A DNA stretch of 38,754 bases from Nitrosomonas sp. GTDB taxonomy: Bacteria > Pseudomonadota > Gammaproteobacteria > Burkholderiales > Nitrosomonadaceae. The notes beneath the pieces were generated by a model that searched no databases, was not told the DNA's origin, and saw only the letters and a list, made by a program, of their open reading frames with translations. Each line of letters starts with the position of its first letter. The first letter of the stretch is position 1. The translations under genes and the position numbers were made by a program. Location: positions 1-38,754 of the forward strand of contig JAGOKN010000019.1 in assembly GCA_017994575.1 (NCBI GenBank), written 5' to 3'. This document shows, piece after piece, positions 33,009-38,754 of this stretch.

Positions 33009-35158
33009 TGCAGGGCATACCTCAAACATTTAACAGCAAACCGCGCCGCTTTGTGTGGGAATACCGCAGCAATCAAGGTGAATTGCTGGGTTACGTTGCC
33101 CGCTTTGATGATGATGGCAAGAAAAAAGAGATTGTGCCCTATTTTAAAAGAATCAATGGGGATGGCTGGCAGCATGGCAGCGCTACCGAACCGCGCCCAC
33201 TGTTTGGATTGGATGTATTAAGCCAAGCTGATAATAAACGAGCTGCATTCATTGTTGAAGGTGAAAAGGCAGCCGCTGCCCTGCAATCGTTGGGAATAAT
33301 TGCGATTACTTCACAAGGTGGCAGCAATGCAGCACTTAAAACAGACTGGAAGCCATTAAATGGGCGTGAGCGCATTTATTTACTTCCAGATAATGACGAA
33401 TCAGGGGAAGCCTATATAAAGGCCGTGACTACAATCCTGATAAGCCTTGATAGCCCGCCTGCTCTATCGATTGTACGTTTGCCAAACCTTCCGCCCGCTG
33501 GTGATGTTGTCGACTGGATAATATCTAAAATTGATGAGGTTTTACTGGATTGGGATGGTTATGAGCCAATACCAAAAAACGTCATTGATAATGGCACTTT
33601 GCTGAATGATTTTAAAGAAGCAGTAAAACAGCATAACGAACCAGTGCCAGATGAATGGAAAGCTGATTTAGAGCAATCAGACATGAACAACTGGCAAGCA
33701 CCTATCAGCTTAGAATCTGCCAAGCTTCCACCATGGCCGGGTGATGTCTTTCCGGGCAGCATTCAGGATTTTGTAAGCGCTTTGAGTGAATCTACTGAAA
33801 CCTCGCCTGAATTATCTGCAATGATGGTGCTGGCAGCCATCAGCGCCACCGCACAAGGTAAGTATAAAGTACGTGTAAAACAGGATTATTTCGAGCCGGT
33901 AAATATCTGGGCATGTGCAGCACTTCCACCGGGCAGCCGTAAAACAGCCGTACAAATGGCTGCAACCGCACCGTTAGCCAAGTGGGAGAATGTGCAACGT
34001 GAAAAATTAGAGCCAGCAATCAAGAAAGCACAGGCAGATGATGCCACTATACGCGAACGGATTAACTATTTACGCAAAAAAGCAGCTCAGGCTAAAGACA
34101 CTGACTTTGAACAGCTAAAAAAAGAGATTGCCGATACTGAAGCCAATTTACCGGAAATTCCAACAGTGCCACAGATTTGGGCGCAGGATGTAACCCCGGA
34201 AAATCTGGGGACTATCATGGCAAATAATAATGAACGCATGGCTATCTTGAGTGATGAGGCGGGAATATTCGATATATTGGGCGGGCGTTATTCTAGTGGC
34301 ATTCCGAATCTTGATTTATTTCTGCAAGGCCATGCAGGAAGTTCGGTAAAGGTGAATCGTGGCAGCCGCCCGCCTGTATTTATGCAAACACCAGCTCTAA
34401 CCCTTGGCCTATCACCTCAGCCGGATGTATTGCGCGGATTGACAGAAAAGCCCAGCTTTCGAGGCCGTGGATTGTTAGGGCGTTTCCTGTATGTGTTGCC
34501 AGCATCAAATTTAGGTTATCGCACACTTGATGCAAGCCCAATATTTCCAGATTACAAAGCCCGCTATGATGGGATTTTAACAGGCATACTCAATCAGGAA
34601 ATGGCGATCCACAACGAAGGCGAACCATGCCCGCATATCCTGAAAATCACGGATGTTGCTTTGCAAGTGTGGCAAAATTATGCCCTTAAAGTTGAAGCCG
34701 GTATGCGCGAAGGCTGTACCTATGCACACTTGACTGATTGGGCTGGAAAATTACCGGGTGCAGCCATACGTATCGCCGCTTTGCTTCACATTGCACGCCA
34801 TGCATTTGTAAGGCCGTGGGAAAAGGAAATCAGCATTGAAGATATGAGCGCAGCATTACGTATGGCTGATGTGTTAAGCATTCATGCTTTGGCTGTATTT
34901 GATCTGATGGGAGCTGACCCAGCCCTTGACGGTGCCCGCGTGGTATTACGATGGATTGAGCGCGAAGGTAAGCCAGAATTTACTTTTCGAGATTGCCACT
35001 ATGCACACAAGACACGATACAAAAGAACCGCAGATTTAGAGCCAGCTATTGATGTTCTGACAGAACGCTATCTTATACGGCCAAGGGTGGCAAAAGTAGC
35101 ACATAGACCCAGCCGAATATTTGAAGTGAATCCGGTTATTCTGAAAGGTTCGTTATGA
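33005..35158 (+). CDS. TOPRIM plus DUF3987 replication protein
   Basis: The 717-aa protein has an N-terminal TOPRIM-like domain (AFIVEGEKAAAALQSLG near 82-97, IYLLPDNDESGEA near 124-136) and a DUF3987 domain from about 235. An NTPase-like loop LPPGSRKTAVQ lies near 307-317 (Arg in place of the Gly before Lys-Thr). A charged coiled coil follows, and ILSDEAGIFDILGG appears later. DUF3987 proteins are replication helicase-primase-type proteins of phages and islands. Together with the preceding CHC2 protein it forms a split primase-helicase for element A. I start at ATG 33005 for its ATGA overlap; 32996 is also open. The protein looks complete. Confidence 0.8.
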   Translation: MMQGIPQTFNSKPRRFVWEYRSNQGELLGYVARFDDDGKKKEIVPYFKRINGDGWQHGSATEPRPLFGLDVLSQADNKRAAFIVEGEKAAAALQSLGIIAITSQGGSNAALKTDWKPLNGRERIYLLPDNDESGEAYIKAVTTILISLDSPPALSIVRLPNLPPAGDVVDWIISKIDEVLLDWDGYEPIPKNVIDNGTLLNDFKEAVKQHNEPVPDEWKADLEQSDMNNWQAPISLESAKLPPWPGDVFPGSIQDFVSALSESTETSPELSAMMVLAAISATAQGKYKVRVKQDYFEPVNIWACAALPPGSRKTAVQMAATAPLAKWENVQREKLEPAIKKAQADDATIRERINYLRKKAAQAKDTDFEQLKKEIADTEANLPEIPTVPQIWAQDVTPENLGTIMANNNERMAILSDEAGIFDILGGRYSSGIPNLDLFLQGHAGSSVKVNRGSRPPVFMQTPALTLGLSPQPDVLRGLTEKPSFRGRGLLGRFLYVLPASNLGYRTLDASPIFPDYKARYDGILTGILNQEMAIHNEGEPCPHILKITDVALQVWQNYALKVEAGMREGCTYAHLTDWAGKLPGAAIRIAALLHIARHAFVRPWEKEISIEDMSAALRMADVLSIHALAVFDLMGADPALDGARVVLRWIEREGKPEFTFRDCHYAHKTRYKRTADLEPAIDVLTERYLIRPRVAKVAHRPSRIFEVNPVILKGSL

Positions 35159-35164
35159 ATACCC

Positions 35165-35208
35165 TTTTGTGGCTTTTGTGGCCAATTTTCTATGGATAAG
35201 AAAAAATA
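35165..35208. repeat. Near-repeat copy 1 in element A
   Basis: TTTTGTGGCTTTTGT and the following 30 bases resemble 37303-37346 at roughly three of four positions. Each copy lies just after a gene of element A. Confidence 0.5.
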
Positions 35209-35254
35209 TCTTTACTAGCCTTATTCGAAAATAAAGGTACTTCCTGAGGTTTTG

Positions 35255-35286
35255 AATACGCGGGTAATTCGATCCCCGTATTTTTT
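35255..35286 (+). terminator. Terminator after the TOPRIM-DUF3987 gene
   Basis: AATACGCGGG (35255-35264) pairs with CCCCGTATT (35274-35282) with one bulged base. A T-run to 35286 follows. Confidence 0.7.
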
Positions 35287-35390
35287 CTAGCGTAGCAACT
35301 TTATAACTTGGTTTCTTTAACACGGTGCATTCTAGTTTTCTCCACCACACTAAGCAGGGCTAAACAACTACTTTATAAGGTAACAAATTT

Positions 35391-35900
35391 ATGAAAACAA
35401 TTGATTTGGCAGCAAGTTTAAGCATATCGCCACAAATGGTAAACAAGCTAAAGCGGCAAGGTATGCCCTCAAACTCATTAGAAGCGGCTATCGCATGGCG
35501 TAGAAGCAATTTAGAGCCGTTTTGCACAAAGTTTTCAAGAATTGGCGGCAATACAGGCAAAAAATATCAGCCAACACCCGAAGTGGCGACAGCTTACATC
35601 GCTGAAGAAATAAATGGCGTCGAGAAGGCGTTAACGAAGCTAATTCCTGAGATTTGGTTTGGCCAGATTGGTTGGTTAGGTACAGCACTCAGAGAGCAAG
35701 CAGTCACAATTACCGCCGAACAATTGATCGAAGCACAAGCCGTGCTGTTTTTGATTTATATGAGTGTGGTTGATGATCTTCTAAAAACCGATAGCCAGTA
35801 CGTAATGCCGCCAACTTTAGCAACGCGCCACGGCGATGAAGGCTATCCGCAATTGCTAGCACGATTAAATCAAATATTGAGCGAAGAGTCCATGTGCTAG
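35391..35900 (+). CDS. 169-aa protein with N-terminal HTH (Nu1/terminase-small-subunit-like)
   Basis: The protein opens with IDLAASLSISPQMVNKLKRQG, a helix-turn-helix, then LEAAIAWRRSNLEP. This order (HTH, short linker, AxxWR) resembles the N-terminus of phage small terminase subunits and related DNA-binding proteins. The remainder is helical, with WFGQIGWLGTALREQA and a long helix with LIEAQAVLFLIYMSVVDDLL. No large terminase is present, so a packaging role is doubtful; it may be a regulator, or a satellite protein that redirects packaging. AAGG stands about 14 bases before the ATG. Confidence 0.55.
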   Translation: MKTIDLAASLSISPQMVNKLKRQGMPSNSLEAAIAWRRSNLEPFCTKFSRIGGNTGKKYQPTPEVATAYIAEEINGVEKALTKLIPEIWFGQIGWLGTALREQAVTITAEQLIEAQAVLFLIYMSVVDDLLKTDSQYVMPPTLATRHGDEGYPQLLARLNQILSEESMC

Positions 35901-36085
35901 AACTGATGATCCCTAGAACTTAAAGTTTTAGATGATGAAGAGTTGATCGTAACAAAAAGTATTACTACTATTCCTAAAAATTAATGACAATCAATAACGT
36001 TGTTTATTTAAGTGATTGGTGTAATGATGAGTACTTCAGAATCCAAGCATTGGGAAACCAATAATAAACAATAAAAGGCGAATCG

Positions 36086-37156
36086 ATGGACTTAATAGAT
36101 CAAATCAAAGAACTGGCATTACGCATCAGCAAAGTAAAAGATACCATACAAACCGAGGAAGCCACTAAGAATGCGCTGATAATGCCTTTCATACAGATGC
36201 TTGGTTATAACGTATTCGATCCATCAGAAGTGACCCCGGAATTAGTTGCTGATGTAGGTTTAAAGAAAGGTGAGAAAGTTGATTATGCAATCTTAATGAA
36301 CGATAAACCGATCATATTATTCGAGTGCAAGAAAAGCGGAAGCGATCTAAATATCAACCATGCGTCACAATTATTTCGTTATTTTCATGTTACAGAGGCA
36401 CGTTTTGGAGTATTAACTAACGGGATTTCATACCGATTTTTCACCGACTTGGAACAGCCCAACAAGATGGATGAACGACCATTCTTTGAGTTCAATATTC
36501 TTGATTTTAAAGATCAGCATGTTGAAGAGTTAAAAAAATTTTCCAAAGCAGCATTCAATGTAGAGCAGATCTTGAATACAGCCAGCGATTTAAAATATAC
36601 AAGAGCTGTTGGGAATATCTTGGATGAGTGGATAGACAATCCGTCCGAAGATTTTGTTAAGTTGGTATGTGGAGAAGTTTTAAACGGCAAACGCTTTACG
36701 CCAGCAATCAAGGAACAATTTACCCAGATTACCAAGGATGCATTTAGTCAGCTTATCGGTGAAAAAATCACTGAGCGACTAAAGATGGCGATGGATCAAT
36801 CAACAGGATCAAGAAGCTCGCAACAAAGTCAGGAATCCAATGACATAACCACCAGCAATGAAGAAATGGAAGGATTCCAAATAGTGCGTGCAATTTTATG
36901 CGAATTAACTGACCCAAAAAGAGTTGTTATGAGAGATGCAAAAAGTTACTGCGCCATTCTTTTTGATGACAATAACCGCAGGCCTATTTGCCGCTTGAGA
37001 TTTAATAATCCAGCCAAGCTATCTATCGGATTTTTTGACGGAAGTGAGGAAAGTATTATCCAAATTAATGATTTGTCAGATATCTATAAGCATGCTGACA
37101 AATTGAGAAAAACAACTTCTACATATGTGAAAACAGACGAAGTTAAAGCCATTTGA
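36086..37156 (+). CDS. Stand-alone HsdR-N-like PD-(D/E)xK nuclease (COG4748-type)
   Basis: The 356-aa protein starts with the N-terminal nuclease domain of type I restriction R subunits. TEEATKNALIMPFIQMLGYNVFDPSEVTPE is followed by Asp66 (KVDYAI), Glu80 and Lys82 (FECKKSG) and Gln95-Tyr99 (QLFRYF). These are the catalytic and QxxxY residues of the fold. No helicase, HsdM or HsdS gene is present. The C-terminal 110 residues, after a Ser/Gln-rich linker (about 240), form a separate domain with RAILCELTDPKRVVMRDAKSYC that I do not recognise. It is a likely cargo gene, possibly defence. CAAAAGGCG lies before the ATG. Confidence 0.75.
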   Translation: MDLIDQIKELALRISKVKDTIQTEEATKNALIMPFIQMLGYNVFDPSEVTPELVADVGLKKGEKVDYAILMNDKPIILFECKKSGSDLNINHASQLFRYFHVTEARFGVLTNGISYRFFTDLEQPNKMDERPFFEFNILDFKDQHVEELKKFSKAAFNVEQILNTASDLKYTRAVGNILDEWIDNPSEDFVKLVCGEVLNGKRFTPAIKEQFTQITKDAFSQLIGEKITERLKMAMDQSTGSRSSQQSQESNDITTSNEEMEGFQIVRAILCELTDPKRVVMRDAKSYCAILFDDNNRRPICRLRFNNPAKLSIGFFDGSEESIIQINDLSDIYKHADKLRKTTSTYVKTDEVKAI

Positions 37157-37253
37157 GCGATCAATGATGTCTATCGGACTATTATCAGTGTTTGGCTTTG
37201 AAATATTAAGACAGCAGAGTTACCTGCAGAATAATTCTTAAAAAATTAATCAC

Positions 37254-37280
37254 AAACCTGTCCTTGTGGCAGTTTTTTTT
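37254..37280 (+). terminator. Terminator after the nuclease gene
   Basis: AAACCTGTCC and GGCAGTTT pair around TTGT, with two bulged bases, and eight T follow at 37273-37280. It ends the nuclease transcript. Confidence 0.5.
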
Positions 37281-37302
37281 ATTTGTTGTTTTTTTGTATT
37301 CT

Positions 37303-37346
37303 TTTTGTGGCTTTTGTAGTCAAGTTTCTATAGGTTCAAAAAATAC
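37303..37346. repeat. Near-repeat copy 2 in element A
   Basis: It matches 35165-35208: both begin TTTTGTGGCTTTTGT, then CAA-TTTCTAT and an A-run. The function is unknown. Confidence 0.5.
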
Positions 37347-37458
37347 TTCAACAACTGATAATGCAATTCAGACATTGTTAAGAATCTACAATACTCAACA
37401 TAGAAACTGATTGTTCCTTGATTACATTCTGTGGGGCAATTGCTCTATGAATAAGCAC

Positions 37459-37475
37459 GGGGCACTAGTGGGGCA
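37459..37475. repeat. Element A end repeat, right
   Basis: GGGGCACTAGTGGGGCA differs by one base from 30388-30404. Both copies lie near the att repeats in the same orientation. Confidence 0.55.
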
Positions 37476-37590
37476 CTCGCAGATAAAAAACCAGCAGAAA
37501 GTACAACAAGTGGCAATAAGAGAAAAGTATTAACTATTTGATAGAATTGCTTTAGTTTGTTGTTATGTGTTGTAACTTATTGATTATATA

Positions 37591-37648
37591 GGACTCATAA
37601 TCCCTTGGTCGCTGGTTCGAGTCCAGCCAGACCCACCAATAAATCAAG
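37591..37648 (+). repeat. Right att repeat of element A and boundary of element B
   Basis: This 58-bp copy of 30293-30350 lacks the tRNA 5' half. The integrase gene of element B ends four bases beyond it, so this copy serves both elements. Confidence 0.93.
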
Positions 37649-37678
37649 AGGTTAGAGTGTTTCTCTAACCTCTTTTTT
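37646..37678 (+). terminator. Terminator beyond the right att repeat
   Basis: AAGAGGTTAGAG (37646-37657) pairs perfectly with CTCTAACCTCTT (37663-37674) around a 5-nt loop, with T through 37678. It takes the place of the terminator after the intact tRNA at 30348-30380. The element B integrase stop codon (37652-37654) lies in the stem. Confidence 0.75.
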
Positions 37679-38689
37679 CTTGGGGTGTGTCAAATTTGTG
37701 CCAATAAAGATATTTGAGACCAGTTCGGCATGCTGTAAAAGTTGGGGTTTTGATAGGTGAGCATACCGCCTGACCATCTCTTCCGATTCCCAGCCTCCAA
37801 GCTCCTGTAACACATTCATGGGCGCACCTTGTTGGGCTAACCAACTTGCCCATGTATGGCGCAGGTCATGCCATCTGAAATTATCTATTCCGGCCCGTTT
37901 CAAAGCATTTCTCCATGCGCTGGTATTTGCCCAAGAAATTGAGCGACCTTTATAAGTAAATACTCTGCTTGGATGCTTGCCACTTTGCCGAAATAAAACA
38001 GCCAAAGCTATTGAATTTAGCGGAACATGGATTGCCTTTCTGGCTTTTGCCTGATCAGGATGAACCCATGCAGCCTTGCGTTCCAGATCAATCTGGCTCC
38101 ATTCCAAGTTAATTACGTTTGATTGTCTTAATCCAGTTGATAAAGCAAAAATCACCATATCCTGTTGATGAACGGGTAATTCCTTAAGAAGCATTTTCAC
38201 CTGCTCAGGAGTTAACCAACGTACTCGATGTTTAGGTTCCGGAAATAATCTAATTTTCGGAACCTTGTCAGTCCACTCCCAGTCATAGCATGCCTTGCGC
38301 AAAATTGCCCTTATCAGCGCTAAATGCCGATTAGCAGTTGATGGGCTAGTTTCTTTGGCCTTGGTATGTGCAATATGATCTATCAGCATCCGATCAATCT
38401 CATTCAATAGCTTTTTACGTAAAAACTGCTGTAGCCATCGTAATTTCTCCTTGTCACGTTCATGCGTCGCTTTGTGCTGTGTTTCTAACAAAAACTTGCA
38501 TGCCGCCTCATCCCAAGTCCGCTTTGGCTTATTCCCCAGTCTTGCAACTCGCCAGGATTCCGCTTTCAGCTTATCGTGGAATTCTTGCGCCTGGGTTTTA
38601 TCTTCAGTTGCAGCAGAGCATCTAACTCGCTCGCCGCTTGGTGTGGTGAAACTAATCCACCACGTCTTACCACGTTTACAGAGTGACAT
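37652..38689 (-). CDS. Tyrosine integrase of element B
   Basis: The 345-aa enzyme is nearly colinear with the element 1 integrase, about four-fifths identical by eye, with the same catalytic set: Arg in STGLRQSN, His and Arg in WHDLRH, GGW, and Tyr in RRYAHLS. The C-terminal 20 residues differ. GAGGAG lies 9 bases before the ATG. Its 3' end abuts the tRNA-Ile2-derived repeat, whereas its relative sits at tRNA-Met. Near its end, 37686-37703 holds a copy of the 18-bp end repeat seen in element 1. Complete in the window. Confidence 0.92.
   Translation of the reverse strand: MSLCKRGKTWWISFTTPSGERVRCSAATEDKTQAQEFHDKLKAESWRVARLGNKPKRTWDEAACKFLLETQHKATHERDKEKLRWLQQFLRKKLLNEIDRMLIDHIAHTKAKETSPSTANRHLALIRAILRKACYDWEWTDKVPKIRLFPEPKHRVRWLTPEQVKMLLKELPVHQQDMVIFALSTGLRQSNVINLEWSQIDLERKAAWVHPDQAKARKAIHVPLNSIALAVLFRQSGKHPSRVFTYKGRSISWANTSAWRNALKRAGIDNFRWHDLRHTWASWLAQQGAPMNVLQELGGWESEEMVRRYAHLSKPQLLQHAELVSNIFIGTNLTHPKKKEVRETL
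37686..37703. repeat. 18-bp end repeat, element B copy
   Basis: On the minus strand it reads TGGCACAAATTTGACACA, close to the copies at 416, 691 and 5126. It lies inside the integrase 3' end, as in element 1. Confidence 0.5.
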
Positions 38690-38754
38690 AATTGTTTCTC
38701 CTCATGTCCCACTTGCAACGCTTGCCGAGTGCAAGCATATAACGAGCGAATGTG
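38566..38754 (-). CDS. Excisionase-like HTH protein of element B, C-terminal part
   Basis: This 62-codon open tail enters at the window edge and ends in TGA at 38568-38566. It overlaps the integrase start by 124 nt, exactly as the HTH gene of element 1 does. The tail HIRSLYACTRQAL matches the element 1 tail EYIRSQYSIPRQAL, and both end with LDALL and KPRRKNS words. The DNA-binding domain itself lies outside the window. Part of the similarity follows from the conserved integrase codons in the overlap, but the 22 codons before the overlap also match. Confidence 0.6.
   Translation of the reverse strand, partial: HIRSLYACTRQALQVGHEEKQLCHSVNVVRRGGLVSPHQAASELDALLQLKIKPRRKNSTIS

Larger units (their letters stand above)
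37157..37590. other. Non-coding right end of element A
   Basis: This 434-bp stretch has no gene. It holds a terminator (37254-37280), the second near-repeat (37303-37346), GGGGCA words at 37433-37438 and 37459-37475, and an AT-rich approach to the att repeat. It is likely the integrase attachment arm. Confidence 0.6.
37591..38754. mobile_element. Element B, partial, in tandem with element A
   Basis: A second integrase gene points at the right att repeat of element A and is preceded by the tail of an HTH gene, the same arrangement as in element 1. The rest lies outside the window, where a third copy of the 58-bp repeat would be expected. Confidence 0.7.

Overview
The window looks like a betaproteobacterial chromosome, most likely Nitrosomonas or a close relative. 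This is inferred from protein style, moderate GC content and gene order; no search was run. Two tRNA genes that both carry a CAU anticodon are occupied by integrative elements, and ordinary housekeeping genes lie between them.

Left edge (1-262): the last 41 codons of an IS3-family transposase and its flank. Element 1 (263-5240): about 5 kb inserted at the 3' end of an elongator tRNA-Met gene (5191-5266, minus strand), bounded by 52-bp identical direct repeats (263-314 and 5189-5240). It carries a 65-aa protein gene and an IrrE/ImmA-like protein gene on the minus strand. On the plus strand it carries a 121-aa protein, a Rep_trans-type rolling-circle initiator, a 97-aa protein, a small HTH (excisionase-like) protein and a tyrosine integrase. 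Its left end is duplicated: 541-708 repeats the layout of 263-433 and holds a decayed tRNA fragment that resembles tRNA-Ile2. The layout recalls a minimal filamentous-phage satellite or a rolling-circle integrative plasmid.

Core (5267-30340): a UbiH-type hydroxylase and dsbC, convergent with mltA; a 36-aa membrane protein; a Nif3-family protein; a membrane-anchored single-PDZ HtrA protease; a BT1/MFS-like transporter; comEA; cysM. Next comes the complete cell-envelope cluster ybgC-tolQ-tolR-tolA-tolB-pal-cpoB, followed by queE and queC. Three exported proteins follow on the minus strand (LTxxQ/Spy-like, TraT-like and Gly/Tyr-rich). Then come folB, plsY and tsaD, and the macromolecular synthesis cluster rpsU-yqeY-dnaG-rpoD. 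A tRNA with CAU anticodon (probable tRNA-Ile2) follows rpoD so closely that the two are probably co-transcribed.

Right end (30293-38754): element A, 7.3 kb, sits in that tRNA between 58-bp identical repeats (30293-30350 and 37591-37648). It encodes a tyrosine integrase, a 189-aa protein, an excisionase-like HTH protein, a primase split into a CHC2 zinc-finger protein and a TOPRIM-DUF3987 protein, an HTH protein, and a stand-alone HsdR-N-like PD-(D/E)xK nuclease. Immediately beyond its right repeat starts element B, which runs off the window. Its integrase is a close relative of the element 1 integrase, and it shows the same 124-nt overlap between the HTH gene and the integrase gene. Closely related integrases therefore sit at two different CAU tRNAs, and the second tRNA carries a tandem pair of elements.
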